Origin: JAVVHH01 sp964613945
Lineage (GTDB): Bacteria > Pseudomonadota > Alphaproteobacteria > Acetobacterales > Acetobacteraceae
DNA length: 64,000 bases
Direction of reading: 5' to 3'
Assembly: GCA_964613945.1 (NCBI GenBank)
Contig: CAZTJC010000003.1
Coordinates: 1-64,000, forward strand
Made by a program: the position numbers and the translations under genes. Shown here piece by piece: positions 25,510-33,788 of the stretch; position 1 is the first letter of the stretch, and each line of letters opens with the position of its first letter. The notes beneath the pieces were generated by a model, which ran no database searches, was not told where the DNA came from, and saw only the letters and a list, made by a program, of their open reading frames with translations.

Positions 25510-26106
25510 CTATCGCGTATACTTGCCCTCGAACACGATCTCGGCCAGCGGCTTGCGGCCGTTCGGGCTTTCGCGCGACTGCAGCGACTCCGGCAGGGTG
25601 GATTTGTCGCCGAGGCGACCTAGCGCCATCGCCGCCTCGATCCGGTAGCCTTCCCCGAAGCCGAGCTCGGCAAAGGCGCGCTCGCGGTCAAAGCCGATCA
25701 TGGCATGGGCATACCAGCCGAGCTTGGTCGCCTGCAGGGCCAGGTTGGCCGAGGCGGCGCCGGTATCGAAGGAGTGGCTGTGCGACGGAACGCGGGTATC
25801 CTTGCCCGGCGGCAGCATCAGCGAGTCGGAAGCGATGACGACCAGTGCGCCGGCCTGCTTGCACCAGACACGGTTGCCTTCCACGAACAGGCTCAGCATG
25901 GCTTCCCATGACGGCGTGTCGCGGCGGGCATAGACGAAGCGCCAGGGTTGCGAGTTGTAGGCCGAGGCGGCCCAGCGGGCAGCCTCGAAGATCTGCATGA
26001 GGACGGGTTCGGGGATGGCCTCCCCGGAAAAGGCGCGGGGGGACCAGCGCTCCAGGAAGATCGGCTCGATGTCGTGGTCGGACGTACGTGGGCCTGCGGT
26101 CGTCAT
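25510..26106 (-). CDS. Nitroreductase family protein
   Basis: 198 residues of the FMN-dependent nitroreductase fold. Seen: the N-terminal RWSPRAFSGEAIPEP, which matches the family's phosphate-binding RRSxRxF element, AARWAASAYNSQPWRFVYA for the FMN and substrate pocket, and GWYAHAMIGFDRERA. Members reduce nitroaromatics, quinones or flavins with NAD(P)H, and some act as malonic semialdehyde or enal reductases. Start ATG at 26106. It is 30 bases downstream of nhaA on the same strand and is followed by a strong hairpin. Confidence 0.85.
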   Translation of the reverse strand: MTTAGPRTSDHDIEPIFLERWSPRAFSGEAIPEPVLMQIFEAARWAASAYNSQPWRFVYARRDTPSWEAMLSLFVEGNRVWCKQAGALVVIASDSLMLPPGKDTRVPSHSHSFDTGAASANLALQATKLGWYAHAMIGFDRERAFAELGFGEGYRIEAAMALGRLGDKSTLPESLQSRESPNGRKPLAEIVFEGKYTR

Positions 26107-26136
26107 GCGGCATCATCCAGCGGTGGTGCGCCGGTT

Positions 26137-27297
26137 CTAGCGCCGCCGGGTCGCCAGGGCGAGGACGATGAGGCCGGCCACCGCCGAAACGAGGGAGCCG
26201 ACGAACACCGCGAGCTTGACCTCGTCGCCGCGCGGCGTGGCGCGAAAGGCGAGGTCGCCGATGAACAGGCTCATGGTGAAGCCGATGCCGCACAGGATAC
26301 AGCCGCCGTAAAGCTGCGTGCGCGTCACGCCGGCCGGCAACACCGCGAGCTTCAGGCGCGCAGCCAGCGTCACGGCACCGAACACGCCGATCTGCTTGCC
26401 AAATACCAGCCCGGCCGCCGTTCCGAGCGCCAGCGTGTCGCGCCATGCATGGGCGGGCAGCGTTCCGAAATTGAGCCCGGCATTGGCCAGGCCGAACAAC
26501 GGCAGGATGAGAAAGCCGACCCAGGGATGCAGCGCGTGCTCGACGCGCTGTGCCGGGCTGCTTTTGTTGGTTTCCGATGCCGGCAACAGGAAGGCGAGCG
26601 CCACGCCGGCCAGGGTGGCGTGCAGGCCGGAGCGGTATACCAACACCCAGAGGATCGCTCCGCCGAGGAGAAACGGGATCAGCGAGCGGATGCCTGCCTG
26701 GCCGAGGCCCCACAGCACGGCGATCACCACCACCGCGCCGCCCAACATGGTGAGGTCGAGCGAGGTGGAATAGAACAGCGCGATGACCACGATGGCGCCG
26801 AGGTCGTCGATGATGGCCAGCGCGGTGAGAAACACCTTCAACGCGATCGGGATCCGGCTGCCGAGGACGCTCAGCACGGCCAGCGCAAAGGCGATGTCGG
26901 TGGCGACGGGCACCGCCCACCCCCGCATCAGCGTGAGGTCGTGATAGTTGAAGGCCGAGAAGATGACGGCCGGGACGAGCATGCCGCCGATCGCGGCGAT
27001 GGCCGGGGCTGCCAGGCGGCTGGCCGAGGCGAGTTCGCCGACCGTCATCTCGCGGCGCAGCTCGAGCCCGACGAGCAGAAAGAACACGGCCATGAGCCCG
27101 TCGTTGATCCACAGGTGGACCGGCATCGGGCCGAGCGGGGCGCTCAGCGCCTGGACATACAAGCCGCCTGCCGAGGAGTTGGCCCAGATCAATGCGATCA
27201 TGCCGGAGGCGATGAGCATGGCGCCGCCCGCGCTCTCGGTGCGCAGGAAGCGGATCAGCTCGACCCATTTCGAGGTCGTGACGGCAGCCGATTTCAC
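26137..27297 (-). CDS. nhaA: Na+/H+ antiporter NhaA
   Basis: 386 residues with about twelve membrane helices, matching E. coli NhaA length. Seen: the N-terminal LIWANSSAGG, the HLWINDGLMAVFFLLVGLELRRE block, VPVATDIAFALAVLSVLG and the paired aspartates in ALAIIDDLGAIVVIALFYS that bind Na+/H+. It expels Na+ in exchange for protons and protects against salt and alkaline stress. The GTG at 27297 gives the family's usual start (SAAVTTSKW...); the frame stays open upstream across the divergent gene, which is shadow. Confidence 0.93.
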   Translation of the reverse strand: MKSAAVTTSKWVELIRFLRTESAGGAMLIASGMIALIWANSSAGGLYVQALSAPLGPMPVHLWINDGLMAVFFLLVGLELRREMTVGELASASRLAAPAIAAIGGMLVPAVIFSAFNYHDLTLMRGWAVPVATDIAFALAVLSVLGSRIPIALKVFLTALAIIDDLGAIVVIALFYSTSLDLTMLGGAVVVIAVLWGLGQAGIRSLIPFLLGGAILWVLVYRSGLHATLAGVALAFLLPASETNKSSPAQRVEHALHPWVGFLILPLFGLANAGLNFGTLPAHAWRDTLALGTAAGLVFGKQIGVFGAVTLAARLKLAVLPAGVTRTQLYGGCILCGIGFTMSLFIGDLAFRATPRGDEVKLAVFVGSLVSAVAGLIVLALATRRR

Positions 27298-27366
27298 TGC
27301 AGTTTCACCATGGACATGGACTTTCTTGCCTGAGCAGCGTCTCACCGGCGACCGCGGAGGAACCCT

Positions 27367-28338
27367 ATGCAACAAGCTGAGCTGCCTCAACCGATGATGA
27401 GAGCTGACCGTAACGACGAGTGGGAACAGGTAGGGACGGCGTGGTTTGCTGCCATGCGGAACGGGGATTTCGCCGCGGCGTGGCAGGCGAGCGACCGCGT
27501 CCTGGCCCTGCGCGACCCGGCCGAGCAGGATGATCCGACCCAGCCCTACCATCTGCGCTGGCTATGGGACGGCACGCCGGTCGACGGCAGGGATATCCTG
27601 GTCCGTTGCTATCACGGGTTGGGCGATACCTTGCAGTTCTGCCGCTACCTGCCGGCGCTCAGAGCGCGCGCGGCGCGGGTGACGCTCGAGGTGCAGGCCG
27701 AGTTGCTGCCCCTGATGACGATGATGAATGCTGCCGACGACATCCTGACGTTCGACCCGGCGGCCCCCTGCCCGCTCCCGCCCGGCGGGGTGGCGCTGGA
27801 GATCATGGAGCTGTCGCACGCGTTGCGACTCGCCCCGCATTCGGCGCCGTACTTGCCGATCGAACGGTCGCGCAGCCCGGGCCCGGTGCGGGCGGGCGTG
27901 TGTTGGCAGGTGCGGCCGGGCTGGCGACCGGAGCGCTCGATGCCGAGAACGGCGGTCGCGATGCTGGCGATGGACGATCTCGCGCTGTGTAGCTTACAGA
28001 AAGGCGAGGCCCTGCCGGACATGGCGCCCTGCCCGGCAGCGGTGCTGGACACGGCGCGGGTGATTGCCGGGCTCGACGTGGTGGTCACGGTCGACACCAT
28101 GGTGGCGCATCTGGCCGGAGCGATCGGCGTGCCGGTCTGGCTATTGCTGGATACGGCGCCGGACTGGCGCTGGCTGGCCGGCGCCGACGGGGATGACCGC
28201 GCGAGTCCTTGGTACGGTAGCATACGGAAGTATCGGCAGTGTGAAGCCGGCGACTGGCATCAGCCGGTGTCGAGAGTGGTTGCCGACTTGACCCGGTTGA
28301 TACGGGCGGGAACTGTAGTCATCCCGAAAGGTTCTTAG
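27367..28338 (+). CDS. Glycosyltransferase family 9-like protein (truncated TPR-GT9 type)
   Basis: 323 residues. Seen: an N-terminal helical stretch like one TPR unit (WFAAMRNGDFAAAWQASDRVLALRD), then a two-Rossmann fold with LVRCYHGLGDTLQFCRYLP, the classic entry of TPR-containing glycosyltransferase-9/heptosyltransferase-like proteins, and the C-terminal donor-site block DVVVTVDTMVAHLAGAIGVPVWLLL. The last block is the conserved ADP-sugar side of this fold. Substrate unknown. A strong GGAGGA site precedes the ATG. It opens a rightward cluster of nine genes; the next gene begins 5 bases later. Divergent from nhaA, so the 69-base spacer must carry both promoters. Confidence 0.8.
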   Translation: MQQAELPQPMMRADRNDEWEQVGTAWFAAMRNGDFAAAWQASDRVLALRDPAEQDDPTQPYHLRWLWDGTPVDGRDILVRCYHGLGDTLQFCRYLPALRARAARVTLEVQAELLPLMTMMNAADDILTFDPAAPCPLPPGGVALEIMELSHALRLAPHSAPYLPIERSRSPGPVRAGVCWQVRPGWRPERSMPRTAVAMLAMDDLALCSLQKGEALPDMAPCPAAVLDTARVIAGLDVVVTVDTMVAHLAGAIGVPVWLLLDTAPDWRWLAGADGDDRASPWYGSIRKYRQCEAGDWHQPVSRVVADLTRLIRAGTVVIPKGS

Positions 28339-28343
28339 GTTGT

Positions 28344-29447
28344 ATGGATAGAGGCCTCCGCATCGTCATCCTTGGGCTGACGATTACATCGTCGTGGGGC
28401 AACGGGCACGCGACGACCTATCGCGGCTTGGTGCGCGGGCTGTGTCGCCGCGGGCACCAGGTCCTGTTCCTGGAGCGCGACAAGCCCTGGTATGCCGAGA
28501 ATCGCGACCTCGCCGAGCCGCCCTATGGCGAAACGGCGCTGTACGACACGCTTGATGCGCTGACGGGCAAATGGGCGCCGGCCATCGCCTCCGCCGATCT
28601 GGTGATCGTCGGCTCTTACGTGCCGGAAGGCATCGCGGTTGGGCGAATCGTGCAGTCGTTGGCGCGTGGCGCGACCGGGTTCTACGACATCGACACGCCC
28701 GTGACGCTGGCGGCGCTGGAGGCCGGATCGTGCGAGTATCTGGCCGCCGACATGCTGCGGCGATACGACCTATACCTTTCGTTCACGGGCGGACCGACGT
28801 TGCAGGAGCTGGAGCGGCGCTGGGGCGCCCGCGCCGCCCGGCCGCTTTATTGCTCCGCGGACCCCGACCTCTATCAACCGGCGCCGGAGGTGGCGACGGG
28901 CTGGGACCTGGGCTACCTCGGCACCTACAGCGACGACCGCCAGCCGGTGCTGGAAAAGCTGCTATGCGCGCCGGCGCGGGGCTGGAGCGATGGCCGCTTC
29001 GTCGTCGCCGGACCGCTTTACCCGGCCGAAGTGATGTGGCCGGGCAACGTGGAACGCATCGAGCACTTGCCGCCGGCCGAGCATCGCGGCTTCTACGCCG
29101 GGCAGCGCTTCACGCTGAACGTGACCCGGGCGGACATGGTGCGGCGCGGACACAGCCCCAGCGTGCGGTTGTTCGAGGCAGCCTGTTGCGGAACGCCAAT
29201 CATCAGCGATTGGTGGGAAGGGCTTGACGAGTTGTTCAAGCCCGATGAGGAAATCCTGATCGCACACGGGACCGACGAGGTGCTGGCGATCATCCGCACG
29301 ATGCCGGAGGAGCGGCGACTAGCGATCGGTGCCGCCGGGCGCGCCAGGGTAATGGCGGCGCATACCGGCGACCACCGGGCCGCCGAATTGGAAGCCTATG
29401 CGCGCCAGGCGTTGGAAGCACAGGAGAAGCGGCGGGTGACGGCGTGA
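28344..29447 (+). CDS. CgeB-family glycosyltransferase, copy 1
   Basis: 367 residues. Seen: an N-terminal Rossmann half with ILGLTITSSWGNGHATTYRGL, then FYDIDTPVTLAALEAG, and a C-terminal half with YLGTYSDDRQPVLEKLL, TLNVTRADMVRRGHSPS and RLFEAACCGTPIISDWWEGLDELF, the nucleotide-sugar side shared with CgeB/spore-maturation and GT1-like (Glyco_trans_1_2) proteins. CgeB of Bacillus modifies the spore surface; here a glycan modification role is inferred. It overlaps the next, paralogous gene by 4 bases. No membrane segment. Confidence 0.8.
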   Translation: MDRGLRIVILGLTITSSWGNGHATTYRGLVRGLCRRGHQVLFLERDKPWYAENRDLAEPPYGETALYDTLDALTGKWAPAIASADLVIVGSYVPEGIAVGRIVQSLARGATGFYDIDTPVTLAALEAGSCEYLAADMLRRYDLYLSFTGGPTLQELERRWGARAARPLYCSADPDLYQPAPEVATGWDLGYLGTYSDDRQPVLEKLLCAPARGWSDGRFVVAGPLYPAEVMWPGNVERIEHLPPAEHRGFYAGQRFTLNVTRADMVRRGHSPSVRLFEAACCGTPIISDWWEGLDELFKPDEEILIAHGTDEVLAIIRTMPEERRLAIGAAGRARVMAAHTGDHRAAELEAYARQALEAQEKRRVTA

Positions 29448-30526
29448 AGATCGTCATCTTCGGGCTGGCGGTCAGCTCGTCCTGGGGCAACGGACATGCG
29501 GCGCTGTGGCGCGGGCTGATCCAGGCGCTGCTGGAAGCCGGGCACCGGGTCGTGTTCTTCGAGAAGGATGTGCCGTATTACGCCGCCAACCGTGACCTGC
29601 ACGCGCTGCCGCCGGGCGGAACACTGGTGCTGTACGAGGATTGGGCCGGCGCGCTGCCACAGGCGCGGGCGGCGCTGGCCGACGCCGATGTCGGCATGGT
29701 CACGTCGTATTGCCCGGATGGGCTCGCCGCGACCGAGTTGGTGCTCGGCACGGACCTGGCCGTGCGCTGCTTCTACGACCTCGACACGCCGGTGACGCTG
29801 GCGCGGATCGAGGCCGGCGAGGATGTCGGTTATATCGGGCCAGACGGGCTGGCGCCGTTCGATCTCGTGCTGAGCTACACCGGCGGCGGCGCGCTGGACG
29901 CGTTGCGCACCCAACTCGGCGCCCGCCGAACCGCCCCCATCTATGGCTCGGTCGACCCGGCGCTTCATCGACCCGCGGACAAGCGCCCGGATTACGCTGC
30001 GTTGCTCTCCTACCTCGGCACCTATGCGGCCGACCGACAGTCGGCGCTGGAGCGACTTTTCGTCGAGCCGGCCCGGCGCCTACCGAACGAGCGCTTCGTG
30101 ATCGGCGGCGCGCAATATCCGGACAGCTTTCCGTGGACGGCCAACACCTTCTTCGTGCGCCACCTGCCACCGCCGGCACACCCGGCGTTTTATTCGTCGT
30201 CGCGCCTGACGCTGAACATCACCCGTGAGGCGATGGCGCGGATGGGATGGTGCCCGTCCGGACGGTTGTTCGAGGCTGCCGCCTGCGGCGTGCCGATCCT
30301 CACCGACTGGTTCGCCGGGTTGGACGCGTTCTTCGTGCCGGGCGAGGAGATCCTCGTCGCCCACACGACGGAGGACGCGATGGCCGCGCTGCAGCGGAGT
30401 GACGACGAGCTGGCCCGGATCGCGGCCCGGGCGCGGGCGCGGGCGATCGAGGAACATAGCGCGGCGCGGCGCGCGGCCGAGATGGTCGCGGCGTTCGAGA
30501 CGGCCAAGACGCCGGTCTCCGCTTGA
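29444..30526 (+). CDS. CgeB-family glycosyltransferase, copy 2
   Basis: 360 residues, a tandem paralogue of the preceding gene: IFGLAVSSSWGNGHAALWRGL, FYDLDTPVTLARIEAG, YLGTYAADRQSALERLF, TLNITREAMARMGWCPS and RLFEAAACGVPILTDWFAGLDAFF align block by block with copy 1 and differ clearly between blocks, so the duplication is old. The start is a GTG at 29444 that overlaps the upstream TGA. Two related transferases side by side suggest successive additions of similar sugars. Its TGA shares a base with the ATG of the nucleotidyltransferase. Confidence 0.8.
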   Translation: MKIVIFGLAVSSSWGNGHAALWRGLIQALLEAGHRVVFFEKDVPYYAANRDLHALPPGGTLVLYEDWAGALPQARAALADADVGMVTSYCPDGLAATELVLGTDLAVRCFYDLDTPVTLARIEAGEDVGYIGPDGLAPFDLVLSYTGGGALDALRTQLGARRTAPIYGSVDPALHRPADKRPDYAALLSYLGTYAADRQSALERLFVEPARRLPNERFVIGGAQYPDSFPWTANTFFVRHLPPPAHPAFYSSSRLTLNITREAMARMGWCPSGRLFEAAACGVPILTDWFAGLDAFFVPGEEILVAHTTEDAMAALQRSDDELARIAARARARAIEEHSAARRAAEMVAAFETAKTPVSA

Positions 30527-31305
30527 TGTGGGGCATCATCCCCGCCGCCGGTAACGGCACGCGTATTCAACCGCTGGCGTTCAGCAAGGAGTTGCTGCCC
30601 GTGGGTTCGCGACTCGATGCCAGCGGCGTCGAGCGGCCGCGGGCGGTGAGCGAGTACCTCATCGAGCGCATGGTGCGGGCCGGCGCGGAGAAGATCTGCT
30701 TCGTGATCTCGCCCTTCAAGAGCGATATTCTACAGTATTACGGTGCGGCGGTCGGCGACGTGGACATTGCCTACGTCTGCCAGGCCGGGGCGGCCGGGCT
30801 GTGCGACGCGATCTTCCGCGCGCTGTCGGTCGTGCCGCCGGACGAGCCGGTGCTGATCGGCTTGCCGGACACGATCTGGTTTCCGTCCGACGCGCTGGCC
30901 GGGCTGCCGGACGACCGTTTGACGTTTCTGCTGTTCCCGGTCGAGCGGCCGGAATTGTTCGACGCGGTGGTGCTGGGGGAAGACGGCCGGGTCGTGCAGA
31001 TCGACGTCAAGTCTCCCACCGCTCGGTCCAACTGGATCTGGGGCGCGTTCAAGATGCCGGGCCGGACGCTGTTCGAGCTGCATCGCCTTTGGCTGGAGCG
31101 CGAGCGGCAGGACGAGTTCATGGGCACCCTGATCAACGCCTGGCTACAGGCCGGCGGGCAGGCTTGGGGTGTCTGCGCCGGCCAGAGCTATGTGGACGTC
31201 GGCACGGTGCATGGGTATCGCGAGGCGATACGGCTGTTGGGGGGCCAAGCTACACCGCCCCCTACGCCGGTCCCCGCGGCAAGATTGGAGCAGAGCAAAG
31301 CGTGA
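30526..31305 (+). CDS. Sugar-phosphate nucleotidyltransferase
   Basis: 259 residues. Seen: an N-terminal GIIPAAGNGTRIQPLAFSKE, a variant of the nucleotidyltransferase signature GxGxRxxPLTxxxPK in which KELLPVG supplies the lysine, then ISPFKSDILQYYG, a metal-binding aspartate region LIGLPDTIWFP, and a C-terminal YVDVGTVHGYREAIRLL. Enzymes of this fold (RmlA, GalU) couple a sugar-1-phosphate to dTTP or UTP. It presumably supplies the activated sugar for the surrounding glycosyltransferases (inference). ATG at 30526 overlaps the upstream TGA; the GTG of the methyltransferase overlaps its own TGA. Confidence 0.85.
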   Translation: MWGIIPAAGNGTRIQPLAFSKELLPVGSRLDASGVERPRAVSEYLIERMVRAGAEKICFVISPFKSDILQYYGAAVGDVDIAYVCQAGAAGLCDAIFRALSVVPPDEPVLIGLPDTIWFPSDALAGLPDDRLTFLLFPVERPELFDAVVLGEDGRVVQIDVKSPTARSNWIWGAFKMPGRTLFELHRLWLERERQDEFMGTLINAWLQAGGQAWGVCAGQSYVDVGTVHGYREAIRLLGGQATPPPTPVPAARLEQSKA

Positions 31306-32069
31306 CAGACTGGACCGAAGAGCGGATCAGGACCAAGGCGGAATCGCTGGGACCATGGTTTCACAATCTGGACCTGCAGGGCGTCAGAACGGCGCCCGAC
31401 CACTTCCTGGGCGACTTCCCGCAGGTGAAGTGGGAGCGGTTCAAGAGCTGCCTGCCGGATGATTTGAGCGGGCGCACCGTGTTGGACATCGGCTGCAACG
31501 CCGGCTTCTACTCGATGGAGATGAAGCGGCGCGGCGCCGACCGAGTGCTGGGCATCGACTTCGACCCGGACTACCTGGCGCAAGCCAAGTTCGCCGCCGA
31601 GGTGCAGGGGATCGACGTCGAGTTCAAGCAGATGAGCGTCTACGACGTCGGCTCGCTGCGCGAGAAGTTCGACCTCGTGTTTTTCATCGGGGTGCTCTAC
31701 CACCTGCGCCATCCGTTGCTGGCGCTCGACCTAATCCACGAGCACGTCGCCGGCGATCTGTTGGTGTTCCAGTCCATGCAGCGCGGCTCCGACGACATCA
31801 TGGACGTCAAAGAGGACTACGAATTCTTCGACAAATCGGCGTTCGACGAGCCCGGCTACCCGAAGATGCACTTCATCGAGCATAGCTACTCGCACGACAA
31901 CACCAACTGGTGGGCGCCAAATCGTGCATGCTCGGCGGCCATGCTGCGCTCGGCGGGCTTCACCATCGAAGCCAACCCGGAGGAGGAGATCTTCATCTGC
32001 CGCCGCGGCGAGCGCCACGACCGGCGCTACGGCGCAGTCTATCCCGCCCAGGGAGGCACCGCGCGATGA
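31302..32069 (+). CDS. SAM-dependent methyltransferase (CmoB/DUF1698-like, Rta_06860-type)
   Basis: 255 residues from a GTG at 31302 that overlaps the upstream TGA. Seen: motif I TVLDIGCNAGFYSMEM, the acidic residue in LGIDFDPDYL, and DLVFFIGVLYHLRHPLLAL, which resembles the tRNA-modifying CmoB/DUF1698 group, and a C-terminal NRACSAAMLRSAGF. I recall a TIGRFAM named after Ramlibacter gene Rta_06860 with this layout (unverified). In this context the acceptor is more likely a sugar or the product of the cluster than tRNA (inference). The TGA overlaps the next ATG. Confidence 0.8.
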   Translation: MTDWTEERIRTKAESLGPWFHNLDLQGVRTAPDHFLGDFPQVKWERFKSCLPDDLSGRTVLDIGCNAGFYSMEMKRRGADRVLGIDFDPDYLAQAKFAAEVQGIDVEFKQMSVYDVGSLREKFDLVFFIGVLYHLRHPLLALDLIHEHVAGDLLVFQSMQRGSDDIMDVKEDYEFFDKSAFDEPGYPKMHFIEHSYSHDNTNWWAPNRACSAAMLRSAGFTIEANPEEEIFICRRGERHDRRYGAVYPAQGGTAR

Positions 32070-32998
32070 TCGAAGCGGCGATGATCTGGAACGAGCCCAA
32101 CAACAAGTCGCACTGGGATTTCGAAAACGACCCAGGCTGGGCCGTTTTCTCGCAGATGACGACGCTCGCCGGCCAGGCGATCGCGGCCGAGGCGCCGGGG
32201 CTTACACGGGTGCTGGGTGGCATCAGCCCGATCGATCCGGACTTCATCAGGGCACTGCAATCCCATGGCGGGCTGGATCAGCTAGACGCGGTCGCCGTGC
32301 ACGGCTTCCCGCTCGACTGGAATCACTGGGGCGGCATCAACGAATGGCCCGCCAAGCTGGACAGCATCCGCGCCGTGACCGACCTGCCGCTCTGGGTCTC
32401 CGAAGTCGGCATCTCCACTTTCGGGGCGGAAGAGGTGCAGGCCTGGGGCCTGCAACGCACGGCCGAACTGCTGCGGGGACAGGCACCGCGGATTCACTGG
32501 TATAGCCTTTACGACCTGCCGGCCGCCTGGCCCGCCACGACCCGGCATCGCGAGGCTGAGGGCAGTTCCTACTACCGGCACTTCCACATGGGCCTCCTGG
32601 ATGAGAACGGGCGCCCGAAGCTCGCGGCTAAGCGCTTTCACGAGTTCACCCCCGAAATCGGCATCTGTCAGTGGTTCCACTACGAGGACCACCGGTTGGA
32701 CGACGCGGTGAAGGTTCTGGAAGACCTCGGCGTGACCTACCTCCGCACCGGCCTGTCCTGGGCAGACTGGTTCCGGCCGGATTGCGAGCGTTGGTTCGAC
32801 CGGCAGATGAAGGCCCTGGAGAAGTTCAAGGTCACGGCGACGTTCTGCTTCACGCCGGAGCACGAGGGGCAGTGGGCGCACTACACGGCGGTGCCGAAGC
32901 ATCCGGAGCGTTTCGCCGAGTTCTGCGGCCAGATGATTCGCCGCTATGCGCCGGGCCAAGCCGAGCCAATCTCGCCCCAACTCGCCCAAGTCAGCTAA
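32066..32998 (+). CDS. Glycosidase-like TIM-barrel protein with permuted motif order
   Basis: 310 residues. Seen: the chain starts almost at the clan GH-A acid/base motif, E10 in MIWNEPNN, followed by AVAVHGFPLDWN and the likely nucleophile E113 in LWVSEVGIST. Only after that, from about residue 215, comes the stretch that normally opens such barrels: DDAVKVLEDLGVTYLRTGLSW, TATFCFTPEHEG and FAEFCGQMIRRYAP. The order is therefore C-terminal half first, N-terminal half second, as in a circular permutation. Annotators would call it beta-xylosidase-like. No signal peptide, so it acts in the cytoplasm. Overlaps the methyltransferase by 4 bases. Confidence 0.7.
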   Translation: MIEAAMIWNEPNNKSHWDFENDPGWAVFSQMTTLAGQAIAAEAPGLTRVLGGISPIDPDFIRALQSHGGLDQLDAVAVHGFPLDWNHWGGINEWPAKLDSIRAVTDLPLWVSEVGISTFGAEEVQAWGLQRTAELLRGQAPRIHWYSLYDLPAAWPATTRHREAEGSSYYRHFHMGLLDENGRPKLAAKRFHEFTPEIGICQWFHYEDHRLDDAVKVLEDLGVTYLRTGLSWADWFRPDCERWFDRQMKALEKFKVTATFCFTPEHEGQWAHYTAVPKHPERFAEFCGQMIRRYAPGQAEPISPQLAQVS

Positions 32999-33002
32999 GG
33001 CG

Positions 33003-33788
33003 ATGCTGGCCGCGCTGCGCGAGCGGCGGCCGATCGAGGAACCGGTGGCGCTCGTCGTCGCGCATCCCGACGACGAGACGCTGGCTCTCGGCGGCAGCCT
33101 GCATCTGTTCCGCCGCCTGCTGCTGATCCACGTCACGGACGGCGCGCCGCTCTCCCTGGGCGACGCCTCCCGCGAGGGTTTCACCAGCCCGGCAGCCTAC
33201 GCCGCTGCGCGGGCGGTGGAACTCGACGCCGCGCTGGCGCTGGTGGCTGGGGACGGGATCACACGGGTGACGCTCGGCATCTCCGATCAGTTGGCAACCG
33301 CGGCGATTCCCGACATCACTGACCGGCTGCGCCAGGCCTTTGCGGCGCACCACGTCCGGAGCGTGCTGACCCATTGCTACGAAGGCGGTCATCCAGACCA
33401 CGATGCGGTGGCTTCGGCGGTGCAGCGCACTGGCACAGAAGTCTTCGAGTTCGCCGGCTATCATGCCGATCGGAACGGTGCGCTACAAACAGGTGAGTTC
33501 CTGACGCATCCTAGCCACATTGCTGGTTATGATCCGCCGCTGACGACCAGCCCGGAGGCCACGGTGATCCATCTGCACGGCGACGATCTCGTGCGCAAAC
33601 AGTCGATGCTGGCGTGCTTTCGGACCCAGCAAGACATCCTCGGCCACTTCGACCCGAGGGTCGAGCGGTTCCGGCGCGCCCCTCGCTACGATTTCGCGCA
33701 GCCGCCGCATCCGGGCCAGTTGCTGTACGAAGCCTGGGGCTGGATGAATGGGCAAGAATGGCGGGAACAGGCTCAATGCGGCGCCTGA
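33003..33788 (+). CDS. PIG-L family deacetylase
   Basis: 261 residues. Seen: the zinc motif VVAHPDDETLALGGSL (H21, D23, D24) and the second site HCYEGGHPDHDAV with H133. PIG-L enzymes remove acetyl groups from N-acetylglucosamine linked to inositol, malate or lipid, as in GPI, mycothiol (MshB) and bacillithiol (BshB) synthesis. The ATG at 33003 follows the glycosidase-like gene by 4 bases; the frame is open 19 codons further upstream. It overlaps the GT4 gene by 13 bases, an arrangement that recalls thiol-glycoside pathways where a GT4 and a PIG-L act in sequence. Confidence 0.85.
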   Translation: MLAALRERRPIEEPVALVVAHPDDETLALGGSLHLFRRLLLIHVTDGAPLSLGDASREGFTSPAAYAAARAVELDAALALVAGDGITRVTLGISDQLATAAIPDITDRLRQAFAAHHVRSVLTHCYEGGHPDHDAVASAVQRTGTEVFEFAGYHADRNGALQTGEFLTHPSHIAGYDPPLTTSPEATVIHLHGDDLVRKQSMLACFRTQQDILGHFDPRVERFRRAPRYDFAQPPHPGQLLYEAWGWMNGQEWREQAQCGA

